Source: OFTM10 sp964344055 (GTDB lineage: Bacteria; Actinomycetota; Acidimicrobiia; Acidimicrobiales; Aldehydirespiratoraceae). From it: a stretch of DNA of 56,375 nucleotides. Made by a program: the position numbers and the translations under genes. This document shows positions 48,610-56,375 of this stretch, piece by piece (the first letter of the stretch is position 1; each line of letters opens with the position of its first letter). Below the pieces are notes generated by a model. That model did not search any database. It was not told where the DNA came from and saw only the letters and a program-made list of their open reading frames with translations. The stretch lies in NCBI GenBank assembly GCA_964344055.1, contig CAYFLT010000020.1:1-56375 (forward strand). Direction: 5' to 3'.

Positions 48610-48867
48610 TCAGGCGACGACGGTGAGTTCTCGGCGCTCGGCCTCGCTCAGCCCACCCCAGATCCCGTGCTGTTCGCGGATCGACAGGGCGTACGACAGG
48701 CAGTCGTCTCGGACCGCGCAGCCCGCACAGATGGCCTTCGCGCTCTCCTCACGGAACCGCTTCTCGTCTCTCCGTTCAGGGGTCGACGGCGGGAAGAACA
48801 CGACGGCTTGGGGACCGCGACACGCGGCCCGCACTTGCCATTCCACCGGTATCTCACGAACTGCCAT
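48610..48867 (-). CDS. WhiB-family transcription factor
   Basis: An 85-residue WhiB-like protein with four Fe-S ligands Cys16, Cys47, Cys50, Cys56 (C-x30-C-x2-C-x5-C) and the GIWGG turn (68-72) before a basic/acidic tail. WhiB proteins bind a [4Fe-4S] cluster and often contact the primary sigma factor. ATG 48867 is preferred because GGGGGG lies 4 nt upstream; GTG 48891 is an in-frame alternative. The gene is divergent from the giant STAND/SARP regulator. Confidence 0.92.
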   Translation of the reverse strand: MAVREIPVEWQVRAACRGPQAVVFFPPSTPERRDEKRFREESAKAICAGCAVRDDCLSYALSIREQHGIWGGLSEAERRELTVVA

Positions 48868-48941
48868 CTGACCCCCCGATTGCAGACTCACGGATTACCA
48901 GAGTGTGACATCAGCCACAAACGCTGAGCGCGCGATCTGAA

Positions 48942-48974
48942 CAGTATTCATTCACTCATCGTACGGAAATACTG
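48942..48974. promoter_or_regulatory. inverted repeat in the whiB / STAND-SARP intergenic region
   Basis: CAGTATT (48942-48948) and AATACTG (48968-48974) are perfect 7-bp inverted repeats 19 nt apart. Within the same 231-bp spacer, CGTACGG occurs twice as a direct repeat (48960-48966 and 48996-49002). The region is the most AT-rich promoter stretch of this end of the window. Confidence 0.4.
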
Positions 48975-49098
48975 ATTTCGGTCTTCTGTCGGATTCGTAC
49001 GGTTCCTGTTCACCCGTCGTGCGATTGACGGCCCGGTGACACCGGCCCTTCACCATCACCGACATGAGCAGTACCGTCGGGTCCCCATGGGGCCTCCG

Positions 49099-52000
49099 AT
49101 GACCCGACCGTTCCGGGTCTCACCTCCCGACACGCGCCGCTCCCTGCTCCGCGCCGGCCTGCTCCGGCGCCTGTTGACCCGATTCGAGACACGAGTGACG
49201 GTGGTCCAGGCCGGCGCCGGCTTCGGGAAGACCACCGGCCTCGCCCAAGCGGTGGAACAGAACCTGCTCGCCCCGAGAGGACTCGATGTGTGGCTCGGCT
49301 GCGAACCCGCCGACGTCGACGGTGAGCATCTGCAGTCCGGAGTCGCGGCAGCCCTCGGGATCGATCCGGAGGCCGACCTCGAACGGATCGCCGACGCGGT
49401 CGCCGCCCACTCACCCGTTCAGGTCTGCCTCATCCTCGACGACTTCCACGAGGTCACGGAAGCCTCGACCGGCGCGGCATTCGCCGAGGACTTGATCTCC
49501 GCCCTTCCCTCCAACGGCCATCTCTGCCTGACCACCCGGACCCCTCCTCCGCTCGGGCTGGCGCGCCTCGACGCACAGGGCCGTGTCGCTCGACTCGACG
49601 AGCGAGATCTCGCGCTCGACACCGCCGACATCACCACCCTGGCGGCACGGGCCGGCCGAACCGCGGCCGAGGTCGCCCATCTCGGTGGATGGCCGGCGCT
49701 CGTCGCCCTCGGTCTCCGATCCGGACCGGTGGCCGACTTCCTGGACGAGGAGGTGCTCACCAACCTCGACGACGATCAGCGTCGGCTGCTGTCCGTCGTG
49801 GTCGCCCTCGGTGGAGCCGGCGACACCCTTCTCACCGAACTCACGGGCATCGACCCCGGCCCGTCCCTCGGCTCCCTCCCCATGGTCCACCACACCGACG
49901 GATGGTACGGCGCACACGCGCTCTGGCTGGAGGTCTTCTCCCTGGACTCACTCGAGGAGATCCGCGCCGAACTACTCCGCCCGGCAGTCGAGCACCTGCT
50001 CGCGGCCGGTGAGCCGGAACGGGCCGTCGAGCTCGCCTGCCGAGGCGCCGAGGTGGATCTCATCGTCCGCGCCCTTCGAGAGGCCGTGATCACCGGGCGC
50101 GTCGAGAACCAGGAGACACTTCGCCGCTGGCTCCCCCTCATCGAGGAGCCGGCAGCCACGCACCCGATCGCGACGCACATCCGGGGCCTCGTCGAACAGG
50201 CCCTCGACCCCACCACCTCCCGATGCCGTGAGCTGTTCGAACGGGCCGCCGACGGATTTGCGGCGCTCGGCGACACCGAAGCCGTCGTGTCGGCCGTGGC
50301 CGAACTCGGCTTCTGGCACCACATCCAACGCGACGCGGCCGGTCTCGTGGGGGTGGCCGGTCGAATGACCGCGCTCAACGAAGCCGGCGAATCCGCCGCC
50401 GCGCCCTACATCGACATCATCGCCGCCTTCGTCGCGCTCGCACAGGGCGACCCCGATGCCATGCTCTCCGCCGTGCGTCGGGCCCGCACGGTCGAGATGA
50501 CGGGCCGGTTCGTGGCCATCGCCGACTGGCTCGAGTTCCAAGCCCTCGAGTTCCTGGGCCGGACCGAAGTCGAGCTCGCCGATCGCTACCTCGACGGCGC
50601 CGGGGCCATACGCGGCACCGAGGTGATCGCCATCTCGGCTCGTTGGCGGGCCGGTCGGATCGAGGAGCTCCTCGCCGACCCGACCAGTTGGCAATCACGC
50701 AGCGGCAGCGACCGCGCCCGGTTCCTCACCCACGCCTGGCTGGCTGCGGTCACCGCCGGGACCGGTGACACCGACTCGGCCCGCGCCCACCTCGTCTCCG
50801 CAGAACGGTTTGCCGGGGAACGGGGCGCCAAGCAGGTCGAGATCAGCCTGGCCCTCCCGGAGGCACTCATCGTCCATGAGGAGGGCGACAGCACGCGGGC
50901 CGAGCAGATGATGCGCGACCTCGTCGCACGTATCCCGATCGCGCCGGACACTCGCCTGTCCTACAACGGCTCTGCGGGTCTCGTGGCCCGCATCGAGCCC
51001 GACGCATTCGCCGAGCTCACCGTCCCGATGCCGGCGCGAGACGTGGATCTCGGGCTCGCACTCCACGCCATGGACCTCGAAGGGGATGTCGGTCCGATCG
51101 CGGCCGTCACCTGGCCGCCGGCCACCGGCCTGCTGCTCTCCTCGTTGTTCCTGCGCACCACCTGCGAGTTCGTCGCCGCCGGTTGGGCCGCGGGTCGCAC
51201 CGAGGCGAAACCGGCGGCCGAGTGGCTGCTCGATGTGATCGGCGACGCCGCCCGCAGCCGGTTCCGTGATCTCACCGAGCACCCCATCGAAGCCGTCGCC
51301 ACCGCGGCCCGAGACATCCTCACCGCCGTCGCACTCCCGCCGACCGAGACCCGGCGACTGCGGCTGCTCGGTACTGAGCGACTCGTGCTCGGAGACGTGG
51401 AATCGGATCACGAGGACTGGCGGAGGGAGCGGGTGCGTTCACTCCTCGGCTATCTCGTCGTACACCCCGAGACCACCCGCGATGCGGTGATGGCCGCCCT
51501 GTGGCCCGACGCCAGCGAGGACGCGGGCCGCCGCAATCTCCGCTCCACCCTCAACCTCCTGCTCGGTGTGCTCGAACCGGGCCGGGCCGGCGGAGATGCC
51601 GCCTACTTCGTACGCAGCGACGGAAACCGACTGCGGCTCGCCGGCCACGACCGGCTCGACATCGACGTGTGGCGCTTCGACTCTCTCGTGGACGAGGCCG
51701 AGCAGCTGGAGGCGGACGGTGCACCCAGCCTCGCGCTCGAGTGTCTCGTCGAAGCGGCCGAGCTCTACCAGGGCGATCTCCTGGCCGGCATCCAGGAAGG
51801 GGAATGGCTGCACCTCGAACGCCAACGTCTCCACGTGCGGTTCGTCAACGCCGCGGTGCGCTGCGGTGAGCTGCTGCTCGCCCACGACCGGGTCGACGAG
51901 GCGGTGAAGCTCGCCAGCCACACCACCCAGGTGGAGCCGTGGTCCGAACCGGCCCACCGGACACTCGTGGCCGCCCACCTCCAGCGGGGTGACCGGGCCG

Positions 52001-52104
52001 CGGCGCATCGGGCCATGCAACGCTGCCGGGAGGTTCTGGAAGAACTGGGTGGCCCGGTCGAGGAGACCACCGCCATGTTGGAGCGACGCCTGGCGGGCGG
52101 CTAG
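49099..52104 (+). CDS. STAND ATPase regulator with C-terminal SARP-type (BTAD) domain
   Basis: A 1001-residue signal-transduction ATPase. A short N-terminal lead is followed by Walker A GAGFGKTT (39-46) and Walker B LILDDFHEV (about 110-118). A long TPR-like helical region comes next (250-740). Toward the end is an OmpR/SARP-type winged helix (LGTERLVLGDVESDHEDWRRERVRSLLGYLVVHP...TRDAVMAALWPDAS), then a BTAD domain (YQGDLLAGI..EWLHLERQRL..., PWSEPAHRTLVAAHLQRGD). It combines MalT-like sensing with SARP DNA binding at the other end of the chain from AfsR. ATG 49099 is chosen; GTG 49036 is in frame. It is likely an activator, possibly of its own neighbourhood or of surface structures. Confidence 0.9.
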   Translation: MTRPFRVSPPDTRRSLLRAGLLRRLLTRFETRVTVVQAGAGFGKTTGLAQAVEQNLLAPRGLDVWLGCEPADVDGEHLQSGVAAALGIDPEADLERIADAVAAHSPVQVCLILDDFHEVTEASTGAAFAEDLISALPSNGHLCLTTRTPPPLGLARLDAQGRVARLDERDLALDTADITTLAARAGRTAAEVAHLGGWPALVALGLRSGPVADFLDEEVLTNLDDDQRRLLSVVVALGGAGDTLLTELTGIDPGPSLGSLPMVHHTDGWYGAHALWLEVFSLDSLEEIRAELLRPAVEHLLAAGEPERAVELACRGAEVDLIVRALREAVITGRVENQETLRRWLPLIEEPAATHPIATHIRGLVEQALDPTTSRCRELFERAADGFAALGDTEAVVSAVAELGFWHHIQRDAAGLVGVAGRMTALNEAGESAAAPYIDIIAAFVALAQGDPDAMLSAVRRARTVEMTGRFVAIADWLEFQALEFLGRTEVELADRYLDGAGAIRGTEVIAISARWRAGRIEELLADPTSWQSRSGSDRARFLTHAWLAAVTAGTGDTDSARAHLVSAERFAGERGAKQVEISLALPEALIVHEEGDSTRAEQMMRDLVARIPIAPDTRLSYNGSAGLVARIEPDAFAELTVPMPARDVDLGLALHAMDLEGDVGPIAAVTWPPATGLLLSSLFLRTTCEFVAAGWAAGRTEAKPAAEWLLDVIGDAARSRFRDLTEHPIEAVATAARDILTAVALPPTETRRLRLLGTERLVLGDVESDHEDWRRERVRSLLGYLVVHPETTRDAVMAALWPDASEDAGRRNLRSTLNLLLGVLEPGRAGGDAAYFVRSDGNRLRLAGHDRLDIDVWRFDSLVDEAEQLEADGAPSLALECLVEAAELYQGDLLAGIQEGEWLHLERQRLHVRFVNAAVRCGELLLAHDRVDEAVKLASHTTQVEPWSEPAHRTLVAAHLQRGDRAAAHRAMQRCREVLEELGGPVEETTAMLERRLAGG

Positions 52105-53450
52105 CCGCGCATCTCGCGATAGTCGCGCGCTCCGCCCTCCTCCGGTTCGATCTCGAGATACAGGCCCTCGATGGCCACCACACGGACCGGATCACCCTTG
52201 ACGATCGGTGTGGTCCGGTTCACCCGCGCTCTCCACGGGGCGCCGTCGATGATGACCACGCCCTCCTTCTTGATGTCGTCGGCGGCCTCACCCATCGAGC
52301 CCACCATCCACTCCCGCCCGATCGTCGGGGTGCCGAAGCGGGTCCGGATCATCGCGGGCATGCCGGAGATCATCGAGATCGAGATGCCGAGGATGCCGGC
52401 CAGCAGGGTGATCCAGGAGAGGCCGGTGCCGTCGTAGAGGAAGAGTGAACCGATCACCAGGCAGACGGTGGCGATCACCGACCAGAGCTGGGGTACCCCC
52501 GTCTGGACATCGATCGCATACCCGAGCATCGCGATCACCAGTAGAGCGATGGCCCACGTGCGGGTGGGCAAGACGTCGAGGCCGTAGCACCCGATGACGA
52601 AGCAGCCCGCGCCGATCACCCCGGCGATTCCCACTCCAGCCGTATACAGCTCGAAGATCAACAGGCCCGCCCCGATGAGGAAGAGCAGGTAGGCCATCGC
52701 AGGACTGGCAAAGGAGTGCATCCAGCCGTCGAAGAGCGACAGCTTGGAGAAGCGAATGGGCGACACCGGCACTCGTACTGCCTCTTCACCGGAGGTGTCG
52801 ATCACCGACTCGAAGCCCGGGAGATCGAGGGCGAAGAAGGGAATGGTCGGCGAATCGCGATCCGCGAGCCCCAGTTCGATCACGCTGTCCTCGTCGACCG
52901 TTCCGCTGTGCAGTGCATCGGCGGCCGCGACGAACGCCGGCATCAGGAGTTCCTCGGGGACGACGAGATCACCGGTCTTGCCGAATCGGGAGCCGACCGA
53001 AACCGCCAACTCATCGGTGGTGGCGATCAACTGTGCCATACCGCCCTCGGCCTTCGAGCCGGACGGACCGACCCAGGCGTAGACGGGAGTGTCGGCGCCG
53101 GCGATGCGTTCGGCGAGTTCGACGAGGCGCTCGTCGTCGATCACCGACCGGGTGCTGTTGACCTGGAGGATCAATCCGCCCGATCCGGCATTCTCGGCGC
53201 GCGTGATCGAGCGTTCGATGTAGTCGGCGACGATGCCGTCGAGGAAGCCGGAGATCTGGATGACGTCGAAGATCAGCGGGTCGAGGGAGTCGCCGCTCTC
53301 CTGGGCCGGGGCACCGGCGGCGCGGGCCGGCGACATCGTGCTCAGGACCCCGAGCAATAGGGCGAGGAAAGCTGCCGATAGGGTGACCCGCCGTCGGAGC
53401 GTCGATCGCCTGGGCGAGGAGGGAAATGGATCCCGGTCATTTCTTCGCAT
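52101..53450 (-). CDS. nfeD: NfeD family membrane serine protease
   Basis: 449 residues. A signal or first membrane helix (20-45) is followed by a ClpP/Ser-protease-like domain (60-260), where VGPSGSKAEGG holds the expected nucleophile Ser130. Then come four hydrophobic segments (about 275-375) and a C-terminal OB-fold NfeD domain (from about 395, GREWMVGSMGEA...). Long NfeD proteins (class 1b) pair with stomatin/SPFH proteins elsewhere; no SPFH gene is adjacent here. Start ATG 53450 overlaps the divergent Get3-like gene by 25 nt, so one start may be downstream. Confidence 0.88.
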   Translation of the reverse strand: MRRNDRDPFPSSPRRSTLRRRVTLSAAFLALLLGVLSTMSPARAAGAPAQESGDSLDPLIFDVIQISGFLDGIVADYIERSITRAENAGSGGLILQVNSTRSVIDDERLVELAERIAGADTPVYAWVGPSGSKAEGGMAQLIATTDELAVSVGSRFGKTGDLVVPEELLMPAFVAAADALHSGTVDEDSVIELGLADRDSPTIPFFALDLPGFESVIDTSGEEAVRVPVSPIRFSKLSLFDGWMHSFASPAMAYLLFLIGAGLLIFELYTAGVGIAGVIGAGCFVIGCYGLDVLPTRTWAIALLVIAMLGYAIDVQTGVPQLWSVIATVCLVIGSLFLYDGTGLSWITLLAGILGISISMISGMPAMIRTRFGTPTIGREWMVGSMGEAADDIKKEGVVIIDGAPWRARVNRTTPIVKGDPVRVVAIEGLYLEIEPEEGGARDYREMRG

Positions 53451-54388
53451 CGTCGCGGGTCCTGATCGTGGCGGGGAAGGGCGGTGTGGGCAAGACGGTT
53501 GCCGCCGCGACGATCGCCACGGCGGCCTCTCGATGTGGCCTGTCGGTCCTCTTGGTGGAGGTGTCCGGACGCTCGGCCGCGGCCCCGATGTTCGGAACCG
53601 AGGGACAAGGCTACGAGGAAGCCGTGCTGGTTCATGCAGCGGGCGACCACGGAGAGATACGGGGTCGATCGATCACTCCGGACGAAGCCCTCGTCGAGTG
53701 GTTGTCGGGTCACGGCTTCCACCGGATCGTCAAGCGGATGGCGAAGTCGGGTCTGCTCGAAGTCGTCGCCACGGCCACCCCGGGCATCAAGGATCTCCTC
53801 GTCTTCGGGCGGATCAAGGGGCTCGAGGCCGCTCGCGCCGCCGACCTGATCGTGATCGACGCACCGGCCGCCGGCCACGCGCTGGGTTTCCTCCGCAGCC
53901 CAGCTGCAGTGAAGGACACGGCTCGGGCTGGAACGATCCACCGCCAGGCCGTCGAGGTGCTCGAGATGATCACCGACCCGCACCGATGCCGGGTCATGCT
54001 CGTCACCATCCCGGAGGAGACCCCGATCAATGAGCTGATCGAGACGTCCTTCGCGGTCGAGGACGAGGTCGGCGTGAAGCTGGGCCCGGTGGTGGTCAAC
54101 AGCGTGATGCCCGAGCTGGATGACCTCGGGAAGCTCCCGCGACGGCTGAAGTGCAGTGACGCCGAACGAGCCGACCTCGCCACCGCGGCCGAGTTCCGGG
54201 CCGGGCGCTATGCCCTTCAGACCGAGCAGCTCGGCCGGCTCGAGAGCGATCTACCGCTCGAGCAACTGCGCCTTCCCCAGGTCTTCGGCACCTCGATCGG
54301 TCCGGCCGAACTCGATCAGTTGGCGACCGCCCTACTCGCCGAGATCGAGGCGCTCCCGATGGTGGACGGCTTGGAGGACCCGGCGTGA
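53426..54388 (+). CDS. Get3/ArsA-like ATPase 1
   Basis: A 320-residue P-loop ATPase with Walker A KGGVGKT (18-24), LLVEVSGRSAAAPMFGTE, switch II IVIDAPAAGHAL (about 150) and a membrane-cycling helical subdomain. It belongs to the ArsA/Get3 family. In Actinobacteria two such genes always sit together, as here; an arsenite pump role is not implied because the metal-binding cysteines are absent. It overlaps the next gene by 4 nt. Confidence 0.85.
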   Translation: MDPGHFFASSRVLIVAGKGGVGKTVAAATIATAASRCGLSVLLVEVSGRSAAAPMFGTEGQGYEEAVLVHAAGDHGEIRGRSITPDEALVEWLSGHGFHRIVKRMAKSGLLEVVATATPGIKDLLVFGRIKGLEAARAADLIVIDAPAAGHALGFLRSPAAVKDTARAGTIHRQAVEVLEMITDPHRCRVMLVTIPEETPINELIETSFAVEDEVGVKLGPVVVNSVMPELDDLGKLPRRLKCSDAERADLATAAEFRAGRYALQTEQLGRLESDLPLEQLRLPQVFGTSIGPAELDQLATALLAEIEALPMVDGLEDPA

Positions 54389-55467
54389 CCGCGCGGGACT
54401 ACGCCGAGCTGCTGGCCAGCCGGGACGTCATCGTCTGCTGTGGCACTGGTGGTGTCGGCAAGACGACGACGGCCGCGGCGACCGCCGTCGCGGCCGCGAT
54501 GGCGGGTCGCCGCGCCGCGGTCGTCACCATCGACCCCGCCCGACGGCTGGCCGACGCCCTCGGCATCAGCGAGCTCGACAACTCCCCCACCGAGATCACC
54601 GGCCCATGGCCCGGCAAGCTCGCGGCCCTGATGCTGGACACGAAGTCGACTTTCGACGAGGTGGTCCGCCGTCACGCCCGCGACGACGCCCAGGCCGACC
54701 GCATCCTCTCCAACCGGTTCTACCGCAACGTCTCCGGGACCCTGTCGGGCACCCAGGACTACATGGCGGTGGAGAAGCTCAGCGAGCTGCACGACAGCGG
54801 CGACTGGGATCTGGTCGTGGTCGACACGCCCCCCACCAGGGATGCCCTCGCCTTCCTCGAAGCCCCCCGCCTCCTGGCCCGGTTGCTCGACAACCCGATC
54901 TACCGCATCGTCACCGCACCGAGTCGGGGTGCCCTGAAGGCGGTGAACCGGGCAGCCCAGGGGGTCCTCCGCCAGCTGGCCCGGGTGGTCGGCGCCACGG
55001 TCGTCGACGAGGCGGTCGCCTTCTTCCAGGCATTCGAGGGGATGGAGGACGGCTTCCGGGACCGCGCCAACGCCACCCTCGAACTCCTGGGTGATCGCCG
55101 CACTGCTTTCGTGCTGGTGGCCTCACCCCGCGCCGACACCCTGGTCGAAGCCCGCTACTTCCTCGACCGGATCCGGGCCGCGGACCTCGACGCCGCCGCA
55201 GTGATCGTCAACCGCATGCTCCCGGCGGTGTCCACCTCGGCCGCCCGGGCCGCAGAGCTCGCCGACGAGCTGGCCGGAACCCCCGCCGCCGGCGCGGCCA
55301 CCGCGCTCGCCGATCTCACCGCCTCCGCCGCCGAGGACGACGCTCGCATCACCGAGGTCACGAACGCGGCTCCGAAGGCCATCGTCGTCCGGGTACCGCT
55401 CCTGTCCGACGACGTCCACGACCTCGACGGTCTCGCCGAGATCGCCGAGCTGTTGACCTCGGCGTAG
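54385..55467 (+). CDS. Get3/ArsA-like ATPase 2
   Basis: A 360-residue P-loop ATPase with Walker A GTGGVGKTT (20-28), TIDPARRLADALGI (A-loop/switch I) and VVVDTPPTRDALAFL (switch II). It is more Get3-like than its neighbour. The two proteins probably form a heterodimer, because the family works as a dimer and the genes are translationally coupled. Targets may be tail-anchored or other membrane proteins; unproven in Actinobacteria. Confidence 0.88.
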   Translation: MTARDYAELLASRDVIVCCGTGGVGKTTTAAATAVAAAMAGRRAAVVTIDPARRLADALGISELDNSPTEITGPWPGKLAALMLDTKSTFDEVVRRHARDDAQADRILSNRFYRNVSGTLSGTQDYMAVEKLSELHDSGDWDLVVVDTPPTRDALAFLEAPRLLARLLDNPIYRIVTAPSRGALKAVNRAAQGVLRQLARVVGATVVDEAVAFFQAFEGMEDGFRDRANATLELLGDRRTAFVLVASPRADTLVEARYFLDRIRAADLDAAAVIVNRMLPAVSTSAARAAELADELAGTPAAGAATALADLTASAAEDDARITEVTNAAPKAIVVRVPLLSDDVHDLDGLAEIAELLTSA

Positions 55468-55470
55468 AGC

Positions 55471-55815
55471 TCAGCTCTGGTCTTCGTCGAGGGAGGCGAC
55501 TGCCTCCGGGAGCGCTTCCTTCACCGGAACGATGCGGTCGAATCCGGTGGTGTGGAGCAAGCGTGTGATGTTGGCGCGATCGCAGAAGACGGCGATCCGC
55601 CCGTCGTTCTCTCGAACCTTCCGGATACCGCCGATGAGGGCACCCAGGCCCGCGGAGTCCATGAACTGAACCCCGCCCAGATTGACGATCAGGCGGTTCT
55701 CCGTGCCGAGCTCGGCGAACGCCTCACGAAACTGGGCGACGGAGTACGCGTCCAGCTCCCCCTCCGGGCAGAGCTGCACATGGTCTTCGTGGCGGTCGAC
55801 ACGGATCTCGAGCAC
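55471..55815 (-). CDS. STAS-domain anti-sigma factor antagonist
   Basis: A 114-residue STAS protein with the phosphorylation context VQFMDSAGLGALIGG (Ser about 58). GTG 55815 is chosen because TACCAT (minus strand, 55822-55827) lies 6 nt upstream and there is no in-frame ATG nearby. It is divergent from a receiver-like gene. No anti-sigma kinase gene is next to it; the one at 11.8-12.2 kb could be its partner. Confidence 0.88.
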   Translation of the reverse strand: MLEIRVDRHEDHVQLCPEGELDAYSVAQFREAFAELGTENRLIVNLGGVQFMDSAGLGALIGGIRKVRENDGRIAVFCDRANITRLLHTTGFDRIVPVKEALPEAVASLDEDQS

Positions 55816-55821
55816 GGGCGC

Positions 55822-55827
55822 ATGGTA
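55822..55827 (-). promoter_or_regulatory. -10 hexamer TACCAT for the STAS gene
   Basis: TACCAT lies 6 nt before GTG 55815. Confidence 0.45.
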
Positions 55828-55888
55828 ACGGAGCAAAGCGGCGCAGGACACCGCGGCCCGGAACGTAGGGCCGTTCGGACCACGGGTG

Positions 55889-55894
55889 TACCAT
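55889..55894 (+). promoter_or_regulatory. -10 hexamer TACCAT for the receiver gene
   Basis: TACCAT lies 8 nt before GTG 55903. The same hexamer serves the divergent STAS gene 61 bp away. Confidence 0.45.
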
Positions 55895-55902
55895 CCGAAG
55901 CC

Positions 55903-56289
55903 GTGACCGACATCCTTCTCGCCACCGATTCCGACGGGCTGGCCGACGAGGTCGAAGCGGCGGTAGCCGGCGCCCATCTCCTTCATCGGGTGCGGGCCGG
56001 CGTCGACGTCGTACCCGCCGTCGAGCAGGTCGATCCCGCACTCGTTCTGCTCGATCTCCAGATCGGCAACATGGGTGGCATCGCCGCTTGTCTCGCCGTT
56101 CGCCACCGCGAAGAGATGGGTGATCTCCACGAACGGCCGGTCATCCTGCTGCTCGACCGAGACGTCGACGTCTTCCTCTGCAACGAAGCCCGCGCCGACG
56201 GCCACATCATCAAGCCGCTGGAGCCCTTCTCCCTGCTGCGCCGGATCGAGGACGTGCTGGCGGAATCCGGGGAGCCGTCGCCCGCCTGA
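55903..56289 (+). CDS. stand-alone response-regulator receiver domain
   Basis: A 128-residue single-domain receiver. Asp51 is in PALVLLDLQIGN and Lys104 in HIIKPLEPFSLL; the acidic pair is less clear (ATDSDG). The conserved Thr/Ser before the Lys is a Leu (VILLLDRD). No output domain follows. It may work as a phosphate sink or as a partner switch with the STAS protein encoded divergently. Start by TACCAT 8 nt upstream. Confidence 0.8.
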   Translation: MTDILLATDSDGLADEVEAAVAGAHLLHRVRAGVDVVPAVEQVDPALVLLDLQIGNMGGIAACLAVRHREEMGDLHERPVILLLDRDVDVFLCNEARADGHIIKPLEPFSLLRRIEDVLAESGEPSPA

Positions 56290-56315
56290 GGCGATACCCT
56301 TCCCTCTCTGCAACA

Positions 56316-56375
56316 CGGGCAGTGGCGCAGGTTGGTAGCGCGCCTCGTTCGGGACGAGGAGGTCGTGGGTTCAAA
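56316..56375 (+). tRNA. tRNA-Pro (CGG anticodon), cut by window end
   Basis: The 5' part of a tRNA: acceptor strand CGGGCAG, D arm with GGCGCAGGTTGGTAGCGC, anticodon stem CCTCG/CGAGG with loop TTCGGGA (anticodon CGG), and variable loop and T-loop start GTGGGTTCAAA at the window end. TACCCT (56295-56300) is its -10, 15 nt upstream. The 3' third is outside the window. Confidence 0.93.

Noticed and set aside
49036..49098. Earlier GTG start for the STAND/SARP protein
   Set aside because: The extra 21 residues are low quality; MTRPFRVSPPDTRR matches the N-terminal start of MalT-like proteins. It cannot be excluded.
53426..55467. Arsenite-transport operon based on ArsA-like ATPases
   Set aside because: No ArsB, ArsR or metal-binding cysteines. 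Paired Get3-like genes of this type are common in Actinobacteria without arsenic genes.
1..56375. CRISPR arrays, rRNA genes, prophage or complete insertion sequences
   Set aside because: None seen: no repeat-spacer pattern, no transposase or integrase, no rRNA signature.

Overview
The window is high-GC DNA from an actinobacterium. WhiB, a SigR-type sigma factor with a zinc anti-sigma factor, the DUF2342 metalloprotease beside tilS, a GlnR-type regulator and the actinobacterial helicase/secretion neighbourhood all point there. The mix (frequent selenocysteine genes, HD-GYP and GGDEF proteins, sulfotransferase/SDR lipid genes, Thr-rich secreted linkers) looks like Acidimicrobiia, but that placement is an inference. 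Six runs of N (five of 10, one of 48) and at least one foreign junction show that this is a draft, probably metagenomic, assembly.

Layout. 1-4.4 kb: tilS (partial), DUF2342 protease, class III aminotransferase, SigR-like sigma/anti-sigma pair and tRNA-Thr. 4.4-21.7 kb: holB, tmk, MFS exporter, topA, nhaA, an anti-sigma/STAS pair, DEAD/DEAH-DUF1998 helicase, a membrane HD-GYP protein with a predicted outside domain, then a Tad pilus operon (tadZ-A-B-C, DUF4244 pilin, TadE) and a HAD phosphatase. The order holB...topA...helicase...tad...HAD parallels Mycobacterium tuberculosis Rv3644c-Rv3661. 21.8-26.8 kb: selC (tRNA-Sec), a small membrane protein, a primary-like sigma factor, nadE and an MDR oxidoreductase. 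26.9-31.2 kb: a nitrogen-assimilation island with divergent glnII and a GlnA2-like gene, followed by a GlnR-like regulator that appears frameshifted. 31.2-35.8 kb: DUF1214, sulfotransferase, thioesterase and two SDR genes, a lipid/xenobiotic-type cluster. 35.8-42.4 kb: Hsp20, RidA, hemerythrin, a coiled-coil membrane protein, a compact 2Fe-2S/molybdenum-hydroxylase-like fusion divergent from a Tat lipoprotein, an A-type Fe-S carrier and Mrp. 42.5-48.6 kb: GGDEF-EAL protein, FxsA, a small-molecule kinase, then selA-selB. 48.6-56.4 kb: WhiB divergent from a very large STAND/SARP regulator, NfeD, two Get3/ArsA-type ATPases, a divergent STAS/receiver pair and tRNA-Pro (cut by the window end).

Three points stand out. 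(1) A TANNNT -10 hexamer lies 6-9 nt before the start codon of about twenty genes, so leaderless transcription seems to be the default here, and it helps choose starts (for example FxsA). (2) The glutamine synthetase pair has an 11-bp-spaced direct repeat typical of OmpR-family boxes between the two genes and a GlnR-like gene next door. (3) After the gap at 33033-33042 comes an exact 20-nt C4A4 telomere repeat followed by AT-rich sequence, the signature of a hypotrich ciliate nanochromosome end, in the middle of a bacterial sulfotransferase gene.
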